Positions 1-6,630 of a stretch of DNA of 10,029 nt are shown one piece after another. The DNA comes from Clostridiales bacterium (GTDB lineage Bacteria > Bacillota > Clostridia > Oscillospirales > Oscillospiraceae): the NCBI GenBank assembly GCA_012516225.1, contig JAAYWX010000353.1:1-10029 (forward strand), in the 5' to 3' direction. The position numbers and the translations under genes are program-made. Within the stretch, counting starts at the first letter, position 1. Every line of letters starts with the position of its first letter. Under the pieces are notes generated by a model that searched no databases, was not told where the DNA came from, and saw only the letters and a list, made by a program, of their open reading frames with translations.

Positions 1-33
1 ATTACGCTTTTACTCCGTCGAAATCAAGATTAA

Positions 34-62
34 TTGCTGGTATGAAAGATATACATTATAAT
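34..62 (+). promoter_or_regulatory. Possible distal sigma-A promoter for dnaA
   Basis: TTGCTG at 34-39 and a perfect TATAAT at 57-62 are separated by exactly 17 bp. The -35 matches the consensus at only three of six positions. The region is very AT-rich, so a chance -10 match is plausible. It lies 40 bp upstream of a better promoter candidate. No gene is visible in positions 1-155. Confidence 0.3.
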
Positions 63-73
63 ATATTTATATC

Positions 74-102
74 TTGTAATATCATCTAAATTTTGTTATA
101 AT
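74..102 (+). promoter_or_regulatory. Likely sigma-A promoter for dnaA
   Basis: TTGTAA (74-79, four of six consensus matches) lies 17 bp before a perfect TATAAT (97-102). The -10 is extended, with TG at 94-95 one base upstream of it. Transcription would start near 109 and give a leader of about 47 nt before the dnaA ATG. This is the best-formed promoter in the upstream region. Confidence 0.55.
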
Positions 103-117
103 ATAGTGGTTATAAAG

Positions 118-147
118 TTAGCAACTCTTCTCTTTACAAAGTATAAT
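118..147 (+). promoter_or_regulatory. Possible leaderless promoter for dnaA
   Basis: TTAGCA (118-123, four of six consensus matches), an 18-bp spacer and a perfect TATAAT (142-147) end only 8 bp before the dnaA ATG at 156. Initiation 6-9 nt after the -10 would fall at or just before the start codon and yield a leaderless or nearly leaderless mRNA. This fits the absence of a Shine-Dalgarno sequence before dnaA. It is an inference from spacing only. Confidence 0.35.
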
Positions 148-155
148 ATTCATCA

Positions 156-1472
156 ATGAATTCTGTTAACGACGTCTGGAACAGCATAATTAACATATTA
201 TCCTCAGAGCTTACAAGCACATCTATAAACACATGGTTTTCAGACTGCAAACCTGTTGAAATTTCAGATACACGTCTTGTTGTTTACACACCTACTGAAT
301 TTAAACGAAACATCATAACCCAGCGTTTTTCCGGAGCCATAACTTCAGCGCTGTCGGATCTTTTTTCATGCCCTTTTGATCTCCTCGTACTGACCGAGGA
401 CGAACTTGAAGACTATGAAAAAGTTTCTGATTCAGATGATACTCTTCCTGAAGTTGCGGGATATACTTTTGATAAGTTTATTGTCGGAAACTCAAACAAA
501 TTTGCCCATGCGGCCGCCGTTGCCGTTGCGGACAATCCTGGAAAAGCATACAATCCTCTTTTTATTTATGGAAACTCAGGTCTTGGAAAAACACACCTTC
601 TTCTCGCAATAGGTCAAAAGATACATGAACAGAACGCCTCTGCAAAAATTGCATATGTAAAAGGCGATGATTTCATAAACCAGATGGTCCAGTCGATAAA
701 AGACAATACTCAAGAGGAATTTCGCAACAAATATCGCTATGTAGATCTTCTTCTTGTAGACGATATACAGTTCATAGCAGGAAAAATAGGTGTTCAGGAA
801 GAATTTTTCCATACCTTCAATAACTTGTATGAAGACGGAAAGCAAATAGTCATAACGTCAGACCGTCCTCCAATTGAAATGGTAAAACTTGAAGACAGGC
901 TCCGCACACGTTTTGAAGGTGGTCTTATGGCGGACATTCAGCCTCCCGACATGGAAACCCGCATGGCCATAATCCGCAACAAGGCGGCTCAGCTTGGTAT
1001 GGTCCTTCCCGATGACGTTGTTGAGTACATAGCGGATACTATAAAATCCAATATACGCCAGATAGAAGGAGTTGTCAAAAGACTTACTGCCTACAACTCA
1101 ATTCTCAATGACGAAATCAATATAGCTTCCGCAAAACGTGCAATAAAGGACGTTATACGCGTCGGAGAATTTGTTCCTACTCCAGATATAATCATTGAGG
1201 AAACTGCACGTTATTTTTCACTTGAACCGGATGATCTCAGAGGTCAGCGCCGATCTAAAAATACTGCAATGGCGCGTCAGATCTCAATGTATTTAATGCG
1301 CAGCCTTACAAACCTTTCCCTTAAAGACATAGGTGAGCAATACGAGGACAGAAATCATTCCACTGTGCTAAGCTCCATCAGAAAAGTTGAAGAGCTGATA
1401 AACAAGGACTCGTCAGTAAGCATGACAATAAGGGACATAATCAGCAACATCAATACTTCACACGGACAGTAA
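156..1472 (+). CDS. dnaA: Chromosomal replication initiator protein DnaA
   Basis: DnaA is the AAA+ initiator that binds DnaA boxes, melts oriC and helps load the replicative helicase. At 438 aa it is a normal, slightly short length. Domain I (about residues 1-75) leads into a short acidic linker (about 80-100). The AAA+ core shows Walker A GNSGLGKTH (139-147; K145, T146), Walker B LLLVDDIQF (D202, D203), the arginine-finger region RTRFEGG (R252) and sensor II NIRQIEG (R301). Domain IV has the basic loop QRRSKN (R366) and the signature DRNHSTV, where Asn400 occupies the position that is Asp433 in E. coli. Residue spacing to E. coli is a constant offset of 33, so this alignment is secure. The ATG at 156 gives a standard domain I, but no Shine-Dalgarno sequence precedes it, unlike most other genes here. 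It is followed by the putative oriC. Confidence 0.98.
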   Translation: MNSVNDVWNSIINILSSELTSTSINTWFSDCKPVEISDTRLVVYTPTEFKRNIITQRFSGAITSALSDLFSCPFDLLVLTEDELEDYEKVSDSDDTLPEVAGYTFDKFIVGNSNKFAHAAAVAVADNPGKAYNPLFIYGNSGLGKTHLLLAIGQKIHEQNASAKIAYVKGDDFINQMVQSIKDNTQEEFRNKYRYVDLLLVDDIQFIAGKIGVQEEFFHTFNNLYEDGKQIVITSDRPPIEMVKLEDRLRTRFEGGLMADIQPPDMETRMAIIRNKAAQLGMVLPDDVVEYIADTIKSNIRQIEGVVKRLTAYNSILNDEINIASAKRAIKDVIRVGEFVPTPDIIIEETARYFSLEPDDLRGQRRSKNTAMARQISMYLMRSLTNLSLKDIGEQYEDRNHSTVLSSIRKVEELINKDSSVSMTIRDIISNINTSHGQ

Positions 1473-1480
1473 ATTTTATG

Positions 1481-1637
1481 TTTTCAACTTTTTTATGTTT
1501 GTTTACGAAAACTTTTATGTTGAAAACCGGAACAAAATTTTTTACTAAACCGGCTATGTTGAAAAATTTTCGTTTTTAAACATTTTTCTGAACACTGTTT
1601 TTTTAGAATTTCCAATACCTGCGATAAGTTTTCAACA
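1481..1637. repeat. Cluster of four diverged DnaA boxes (TTTTCAACA)
   Basis: The copies are TTTTCAACT at 1481-1489, TGTTGAAAA at 1518-1526, TGTTGAAAA at 1557-1565 and TTTTCAACA at 1629-1637. Boxes 1 and 4 are in one orientation; boxes 2 and 3 are in the other. Relative to the E. coli consensus TTATCCACA, the shared changes are A3 to T and C6 to A, giving seven of nine matches. Start-to-start distances are 37, 39 and 72 bp. Clustering in the dnaA-dnaN gap supports function. The same nonamer also occurs once inside gyrB (5991-5999), where coding constraint explains it. Confidence 0.65.
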
Positions 1638-1647
1638 TTTATTTTTT

Positions 1648-1665
1648 CTACTACTAAAACTACTA
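1648..1665 (-). other. DnaA-trio-like repeat in putative unwinding region
   Basis: The + strand reads CTA CTA CTA AAA CTA CTA from 1648 to 1665, followed by TTA TTA at 1668-1673. On the - strand, read 3' to 5', this is GAT repeated, matching the DnaA-trio motif 3'-[G/A]A[T/A]-5' described for B. subtilis. It starts 10 bp after the last DnaA box (1629-1637) and runs away from the box towards dnaN, as expected. The spacer is AT-rich rather than GC-rich. Confidence 0.5.
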
Positions 1666-1681
1666 CATTATTATTCTATCT

Positions 1682-1707
1682 TTATTTCTTTCTCTATAAA
1701 GAAATAA
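1682..1707. repeat. 10-bp inverted repeat upstream of dnaN
   Basis: TTATTTCTTT (1682-1691) and AAAGAAATAA (1698-1707) are perfect inverted repeats around a 6-nt loop. All pairs but one are A:T, and no terminator-like T-run follows. It ends 16 nt before the dnaN Shine-Dalgarno GGAGG (1723-1727). It could be part of the unwinding element, a protein-binding dyad, or a weak leader hairpin for dnaN. Confidence 0.4.
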
Positions 1708-1734
1708 GAAATGATTACTTCCGGAGGATAAAAA

Positions 1735-2838
1735 ATGAAATTCACATGTGAAAAATATTTGCTACAGTCGGCGGTGGCAACGGCATCCCGCGCAGCTGCG
1801 TCAAAAAGTCCGAACCCCGTGCTTGAGGGGCTTCTGATAGAGGCCGCTGCCGGCGTTAAAATAACAGGATATGATTTAGTAAAAGGAATATATACAAACT
1901 TTGCCGCCGATGTTGCCGAACCAGGGTCTGTTGTAATTTCGGCAAGGCTTTTTGATAATATAGTCCGCAGTTTGCCGGATGATATCGTCACAATTTCATC
2001 TGACGACACAAACATGACCAGAATTGTCTGTGGTAACGCCGATTTTTCTATAATGGGCATGTATTCGGACGGATATCCGGAGCTTCCGTCTGTTGAACAT
2101 CAAAAATCTGTTTCAATTCCTCAAAAAACAATGAAGGAAATGATAAACCAGACTATTTTTGCCGTCAGCGACAATGAGTCAAGACCTGTTTATACAGGGG
2201 CACTTTTTGAAATTGAAAACGGAAAGCTAACGGTTGTTGCTGTAGACGGATACAGGCTTGCAATGCGCAGGGAAGCTCCGGAATCGTCCGATATGGACGA
2301 TTGCAGCTTTATTGCTCCGGGAACAGCTTTGTCGGATCTGGAAAAAATGTGTTCGGATTCCGATGAAACGGTTAAGATAGTATTGGGAAATAAACATATT
2401 TCGTTTTCAGTTGAAAATTGCGTTCTTGTCACAAGAAGACTTGAGGGCGAATTTTTGGATTACAAAAAAGCCATACCGAGCGAATATGCATACAAAATTA
2501 AAGCGGAGCGTTCCAAACTTCTCCGCGCTGTTGATCGCGTTTCACTTATAATAGACGACAGAATAAAAAACCCTCTCCGCTGTATTTTTGGAAAAAATAA
2601 ACTCAATATGTATTGTGCTACAGCAATAGGAAAAGGAGAGGATGTATGCGAATATGAAGGAGATGCAGAAGGCTTGGAAATTGGATTTAACAACCGATAT
2701 CTTCAGGATGCTTTGAAAGCAGCTCCTGCTGAAAGGCTGGAAATATGCCTTAATTCAAGTTCGTCTCCGTGCGTAATAGTTCCGGAAGACGGCAGTGACA
2801 AGTTTTTGTATATGATACTTCCTGTAAGGCTTAAATAA
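1735..2838 (+). CDS. dnaN: DNA polymerase III beta subunit (sliding clamp)
   Basis: DnaN forms the ring-shaped dimer that tethers DNA polymerase III and other partners to DNA in the cytoplasm. The 367-aa length matches the family, which folds as three similar domains of about 120 residues each. The N-terminus (MKFTCEKYLLQSAVATASRAA) and the terminal MILPVRLK are family-typical, as is the central EIENGKLTVVAVDGYRLA region. The start is fixed by GGAGG at 1723-1727, 7 nt before the ATG. It follows the putative oriC, and no clear separate promoter is visible in the gap, so it may be read from the dnaA promoters. Position between dnaA and recF agrees with the call. No anomalies were seen. Confidence 0.97.
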   Translation: MKFTCEKYLLQSAVATASRAAASKSPNPVLEGLLIEAAAGVKITGYDLVKGIYTNFAADVAEPGSVVISARLFDNIVRSLPDDIVTISSDDTNMTRIVCGNADFSIMGMYSDGYPELPSVEHQKSVSIPQKTMKEMINQTIFAVSDNESRPVYTGALFEIENGKLTVVAVDGYRLAMRREAPESSDMDDCSFIAPGTALSDLEKMCSDSDETVKIVLGNKHISFSVENCVLVTRRLEGEFLDYKKAIPSEYAYKIKAERSKLLRAVDRVSLIIDDRIKNPLRCIFGKNKLNMYCATAIGKGEDVCEYEGDAEGLEIGFNNRYLQDALKAAPAERLEICLNSSSSPCVIVPEDGSDKFLYMILPVRLK

Positions 2839-2883
2839 GATTTAAAACTTAGATTAATTATTTTTATTGGATTATGAAAATCC

Positions 2884-2888
2884 GGAGG
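2884..2888 (+). promoter_or_regulatory. Ribosome-binding site fixing the yaaA start
   Basis: GGAGG lies 5 nt before the ATG at 2894. This favours that start over an in-frame TTG at 2867, which would add nine residues and has no Shine-Dalgarno sequence before it. A 5-bp inverted repeat (GGATT 2869-2873, AATCC 2879-2883) abuts the site but is too short to interpret. Confidence 0.7.
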
Positions 2889-2893
2889 ATAGT

Positions 2894-3124
2894 ATGTCCA
2901 TAACGCCAGAGAAAATAAAAATTTCAACGGATTTTATCCGTCTTGATTCAATGCTGAAATTCGCCGCCGTTACGGAAACGGGAGGAGAAGCTAAAACTCT
3001 GATACAAAGCGGAATGGTAAAAGTAAACGGAGATATATGCTTTCAGCGTACAAAAAAGCTATATTCCGGAGATGTTGTTGATGTTGAAGGACAAAGCTTT
3101 ATTATAAGCGGTGCTGCGGAATGA
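2894..3124 (+). CDS. yaaA: S4-domain RNA-binding protein (YaaA family)
   Basis: This 76-aa protein is nearly all S4 domain, a small fold that binds structured RNA such as rRNA. Visible hallmarks are FIRLDSMLKF (14-23), GGEAKTLIQSG (30-40), MVKVNGDI (41-48) and the turn KKLYSGDVVDV (54-64). Genes of this type sit between dnaN and recF in many Bacillota, including B. subtilis yaaA, so the position supports the assignment. Its molecular role is not settled in my knowledge; a ribosome- or RNA-related function is inferred from the fold. The ATG at 2894 is chosen for its GGAGG. The TGA stop overlaps the recF ATG (ATGA at 3121-3124), so the two are probably translationally coupled. Confidence 0.9.
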   Translation: MSITPEKIKISTDFIRLDSMLKFAAVTETGGEAKTLIQSGMVKVNGDICFQRTKKLYSGDVVDVEGQSFIISGAAE

Positions 3125-4221
3125 TAGTAAATTCAGTCCGCCTTGAAGGTTTTAGAAATTATGACAACGAAACTATAGAGCTGTCATCCGGAATAAATGT
3201 TATAGTTGGAGAAAATGCTCAGGGAAAGACAAATTTTCTTGAGAGCATATACTTGCTAAGCTGCGGGCACGGTTTCAGAACAAGGTTTGATAGCGAGCTG
3301 ATTTCGTTTGACAGAGAAAATGCGCGCGTTACCGGAAAAATATTTTCACAGGAGAGGGAACAGAACATCGAAATAGGTCTGAACAGGGGCCTTAGAAAAA
3401 AGATTCTTTGCAACGGCGTGAAGAAAAATTCGCCGGAGCTTTCGGAAATTTTACGCGTTGTTCTTTTTTGTCCTGACGATTTGAATATGATAAAAGACGG
3501 GGCAAAGGCCCGCCGCAGATTTATGGATATGGCTATATCTCAGCTTCGTCCTGCATATGCAGAACTGATTTCGGAGTATGCCCGTTTGTACGAGCATAAA
3601 AGGCGCATCTTGTCAGACTGGCGGGAAAAACCTTCCCTTCTTGAAGTTCTGGACGAGTTTTCAGAAAATATGTGCCGGTGCAGTGCAAAAATAATAAGAT
3701 ACCGTGCGGCATTTTTAAAAAGGCTTTCAGAAGTTGCTGTACCAATACACAGTGAATTCTCAGGTAATGGTGAGAAACTTTCAATTTTTTATAAAACGGT
3801 AAGTACAGTTAAAGATCCTTTTGCTCCGGTTTCGGATATATACTATGAAGTAGCGGAACATCAAAAATTTCACAGAGAGGCTGAGATAGCCTCAGGCAAA
3901 ATTTTAACCGGAATACATAAGGATGAACTTGAAATAGAGATAAACGGCATGAATGCCAGACTTTATGCTTCCCAAGGACAAACAAGAACTGCTGCACTGT
4001 CGTTAAAAATGGCAGAACGAGAGATTTCTTTTCAGGATACAAAAGACTGTCCGGTTCTCTTATTAGATGATGTTTTAAGTGAACTTGACAAAAAACGTCA
4101 GGAATATGTACTAAACCGTATAGGATCCGGACAGACACTCATCACTTGCTGCGAGGACAGTCAGATAAGAGAACGTACCGGCGGGAAGATAATAACTGTT
4201 TCAGGCGGAAAGATTATCTGA
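3121..4221 (+). CDS. recF: DNA replication and repair protein RecF
   Basis: RecF is an SMC-like ATPase that binds DNA at single-strand gaps with RecO and RecR and promotes RecA loading. The 366-aa length is standard. The N-terminus MIVNSVRLEGFRNY is typical. Walker A is GENAQGKTN (30-38, K36), the ABC signature region is YASQGQTRTAALS (282-294), and Walker B with the D-loop is LLLDDVLSELD (313-323; D316, D317). The start overlaps the yaaA stop by 4 bp and has no strong ribosome-binding site of its own, suggesting translational coupling. It ends with a GGKII tail. An 83-bp gap to remB follows, with no visible terminator. Confidence 0.97.
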   Translation: MIVNSVRLEGFRNYDNETIELSSGINVIVGENAQGKTNFLESIYLLSCGHGFRTRFDSELISFDRENARVTGKIFSQEREQNIEIGLNRGLRKKILCNGVKKNSPELSEILRVVLFCPDDLNMIKDGAKARRRFMDMAISQLRPAYAELISEYARLYEHKRRILSDWREKPSLLEVLDEFSENMCRCSAKIIRYRAAFLKRLSEVAVPIHSEFSGNGEKLSIFYKTVSTVKDPFAPVSDIYYEVAEHQKFHREAEIASGKILTGIHKDELEIEINGMNARLYASQGQTRTAALSLKMAEREISFQDTKDCPVLLLDDVLSELDKKRQEYVLNRIGSGQTLITCCEDSQIRERTGGKIITVSGGKII

Positions 4222-4304
4222 TTGTAAACATAAAGTTTTAAAACATACTGGCAGGGCGTTCGTATTTTAACGGAAATTTTAAATTAGGAGGAAAAGGTTC
4301 AGCC

Positions 4305-4568
4305 ATGTATCTGCACCTTGGAAAAAATGTTGTTGTTATGTACAGTGATATAGTTGCTGTATGTGATCTTGATAATTCCTCACATTCGTACATTACAAGA
4401 AAGTATCTGGCGGATGCTGAAAAAAAAGGACAAGTTGTAAATGTATGTGATGACTTGCCAAAATCTTTTGTTGTATGTGAAGCATCCGACGGAAGTCAAA
4501 TTGTATATCTATCACAGCTTGCGTCGTCAACTCTTCTTAAGAGAACGAACACGCTTAGTTTTGAATAA
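4305..4568 (+). CDS. remB: Extracellular matrix regulator RemB-like (DUF370)
   Basis: This 87-aa protein belongs to the DUF370 family, which includes B. subtilis RemA and RemB (YaaB). RemA is a DNA-binding activator of biofilm matrix genes; RemB is its paralogue, encoded between recF and gyrB as here. Diagnostic stretches are MYLHLGKNVVV (1-11), DLPKSFVVCE (50-59) and IVYLSQLASSTLLKR (66-80). GGAGG at 4287-4291 is 13 nt from the ATG, rather far; AAGG at 4294-4297 is better placed at 7 nt. The gene lies 49 bp upstream of gyrB in the same direction. Family and location are clear, but whether it controls matrix genes in this organism is unknown. Confidence 0.9.
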   Translation: MYLHLGKNVVVMYSDIVAVCDLDNSSHSYITRKYLADAEKKGQVVNVCDDLPKSFVVCEASDGSQIVYLSQLASSTLLKRTNTLSFE

Positions 4569-4617
4569 TGGAGCATAACCGTTTTAAGGCGTATAAAAAC
4601 ACGGAAGGAAGAATCAG

Positions 4618-6549
4618 ATGTCTGATATAACCGATAAGATAACACAAGAATATGATGCGTCACAGATTCAGGTTCTTGAAGGACTGGAAGCCGTAAGAAA
4701 AAGGCCGGGAATGTATATTGGTTCCACATCTTCAAGCGGCTTGCATCATCTTGTATATGAAATTGTCGATAATGCCATAGATGAGGCACTTGCTGGATAC
4801 TGCACTCATATCAAAGTAACTATAGAGCCGGGAAACATTATACGCGTTTCCGACAATGGCCGCGGAATTCCCGTTGATATACAGGAACAGACAGGAAAAC
4901 CCGCTCTTGACGTTGTGTACACTGTTCTCCATGCAGGAGGAAAGTTCGGCGGAGGGGGATATAAGGTTTCTGGCGGATTGCACGGTGTCGGTGCATCTGT
5001 TGTAAACGCGCTTTCAGAATGGCTGGAAGTGGACGTCCACAAAAACGGAAATATTTATCAGATGAAATTTTCCCGCGGAAACATTACGCAGGAAATGAAA
5101 ATAATAGGCAAAACAGAATCTTCCGGAACGGTAGTGCGTTTTAAGCCGGACCCGGAAATGTTTGAGGATACCGTTTTTGATTATGATGTCCTGCATACCC
5201 GTATGCGTGAGCAGGCCTTTCTCAACGCCGGTTTGCATATTGAAACCGAGGATTTGAGAGGCAATGAGCCTGTCCGTGACAGTATGTGCTATAAAGGGGG
5301 CATACGCGAGTTTGTAGGGTATATAAACCGCAGCAAGACTCCACTGCACAGCGATGTTATTTATATGTCAGGAGAAAAGGAAAACGGCATAGCGGAAATA
5401 GCTATGCAGTATAATGACAGCTATAATGAAATTATACTGTCTTTTGCCAATAATATACACACACCTGAAGGCGGAATGCATGAAACAGGCTTCAAGTCCG
5501 CACTTACACGCGCTCTAAACGCTTACGGTCAAAAGACCGGGCTTCTAAAGAACGATGATAAAATTTCGGGAGAAGACTGCCGTGAAGGACTTGCCTGCGT
5601 TATCTCTGTAAAACTCACCGATGCCCAGTTTGAAGGCCAGACCAAAGCAAAACTCGGAAACAGCGAAATTCGGACTTTGGTTGATAATATCGTTTTTGAC
5701 AAGCTGACAACTTATCTCGAAGAAAATCCCGCTGTTGGACGTCAGATACTTGAAAAAGCCATTACTGCAAACAGAGCGCGCGAGGCAGCCAGAAGGGCAA
5801 GAGAAAATATCCGCCGGAAAAACGCGCTTGAAGGCTCTACTCTTCCCGGGAAACTGCGTGACTGCAACGAACGCGATCCGTCGCTTACCGAACTTTATAT
5901 AGTCGAGGGAGATTCGGCGGGAGGTAGCGCCACTGGCGGAAGGGATAGCCGCTTTCAGGCTATTCTGCCGCTGTGGGGGAAAATGCTTAATGTTGAAAAG
6001 GCACGCGCAGATAAAGTTTATACAAATGACAAACTGACACCTGTAATTACGGCTTTGGGCGCGGGAATTGGCGATGATTTTGATATCGGCAAGCTGAGAT
6101 ACCACAAAGTAATAATCATGGCCGATGCCGACGTGGACGGCAGCCATATACGCACATTGCTTCTGACTTTCTTTTTCCGCTTTATGCGCCCTCTTATAGA
6201 GAACGGCTTTGTATACGCAGCTATGCCTCCTCTGTACAAACTTGTACGCGGCAAACAGACGCGATATGCCTTTTCTGATGAGGAGCGTGACCGAATCTCC
6301 GCCGAAATGCGAGGAGAGGACGGCAAAGGAAAAGTTGACATCAGCCGGAATAAAGGTCTTGGTGAAATGGATCCCCACGAGCTTTGGGAAACCACAATGA
6401 ATCCTGAAACCCGCATATTAAAGCGTATTACACTTGAAGATGCAATAAAGGCAGATGAGATATTTACTATCCTTATGGGAGAAAAAGTTGAGCCAAGAAA
6501 AGAATTTATAGAGAAAAACGCTAAATATGCCGTTAACCTTGACATTTAA
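4618..6549 (+). CDS. gyrB: DNA gyrase subunit B
   Basis: GyrB powers ATP-dependent negative supercoiling with GyrA as an A2B2 enzyme. The 643-aa length is the Gram-positive type, without the long insert of the E. coli protein. The GHKL ATPase domain shows EIVDNAIDE (48-56; general base E48, N52), DNGRGIP (79-85) and GGLHGVGASVVNALS (119-133). The transducer has QTK at 341-343. The Toprim domain has EGDSAGG (430-436, E430) and DADVDG (503-508; D503, D505, D507). It ends NLDI, as usual. Trp453 sits where E. coli has Lys447. AAGGA at 4605-4609 precedes the ATG by 8 nt. It lies 81 bp before gyrA; the pair is probably co-transcribed. Confidence 0.98.
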   Translation: MSDITDKITQEYDASQIQVLEGLEAVRKRPGMYIGSTSSSGLHHLVYEIVDNAIDEALAGYCTHIKVTIEPGNIIRVSDNGRGIPVDIQEQTGKPALDVVYTVLHAGGKFGGGGYKVSGGLHGVGASVVNALSEWLEVDVHKNGNIYQMKFSRGNITQEMKIIGKTESSGTVVRFKPDPEMFEDTVFDYDVLHTRMREQAFLNAGLHIETEDLRGNEPVRDSMCYKGGIREFVGYINRSKTPLHSDVIYMSGEKENGIAEIAMQYNDSYNEIILSFANNIHTPEGGMHETGFKSALTRALNAYGQKTGLLKNDDKISGEDCREGLACVISVKLTDAQFEGQTKAKLGNSEIRTLVDNIVFDKLTTYLEENPAVGRQILEKAITANRAREAARRARENIRRKNALEGSTLPGKLRDCNERDPSLTELYIVEGDSAGGSATGGRDSRFQAILPLWGKMLNVEKARADKVYTNDKLTPVITALGAGIGDDFDIGKLRYHKVIIMADADVDGSHIRTLLLTFFFRFMRPLIENGFVYAAMPPLYKLVRGKQTRYAFSDEERDRISAEMRGEDGKGKVDISRNKGLGEMDPHELWETTMNPETRILKRITLEDAIKADEIFTILMGEKVEPRKEFIEKNAKYAVNLDI

Positions 6550-6630
6550 AAGCGTTATTATACGGCGCGGAAAAGCCGTACAACCGGCCGATAACAAGAT
6601 ACCCACAACAAATTAAGGTAGGTCACACAA

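Larger units (their letters stand above)
1473..1734. other. oriC: Putative chromosomal replication origin (oriC)
   Basis: This 262-bp non-coding, AT-rich gap lies between dnaA and dnaN, the usual origin site in Bacillota. It contains four DnaA-box-like nonamers (1481-1637), a CTA-repeat resembling a DnaA-trio (1648-1665) and a long T/A-rich tract up to the dnaN ribosome-binding site, which would be the unwinding element. The order boxes, trio, AT-rich DNA towards dnaN matches the Bacillus subtilis layout. No DnaA-box-like sequence was seen in the 155 bp upstream of dnaA. No ORF or terminator was seen inside the gap. Confidence 0.75.

Noticed and set aside
1561..1608. Terminator after dnaA (T-rich runs such as the TTTTTTT after AACACTG)
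   Set aside because: No GC-bearing stem of useful length precedes the T-runs. The T-richness fits an origin region better.
2867..2893. Nine-residue N-terminal extension of yaaA from a TTG codon
   Set aside because: No Shine-Dalgarno sequence precedes it, while the ATG at 2894 has GGAGG 5 nt upstream. The extension adds nothing to the S4 domain.
5991..5999. TGTTGAAAA inside gyrB as a functional DnaA box
   Set aside because: It encodes part of the conserved LNVEKAR motif and stands alone; the match is explained by protein conservation.
5545..6378. 277-aa open frame on the - strand opposite gyrB
   Set aside because: It lies wholly within the conserved gyrB coding region, has no recognisable domain and no evident ribosome-binding site. 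It reflects codon bias on the opposite strand.
6561..6580. TACGGC...GCCGTA inverted repeat between gyrB and gyrA as a terminator
   Set aside because: The stem is only 6 bp with an 8-nt loop and no T-run follows, so termination between the two gyrase genes is unlikely.
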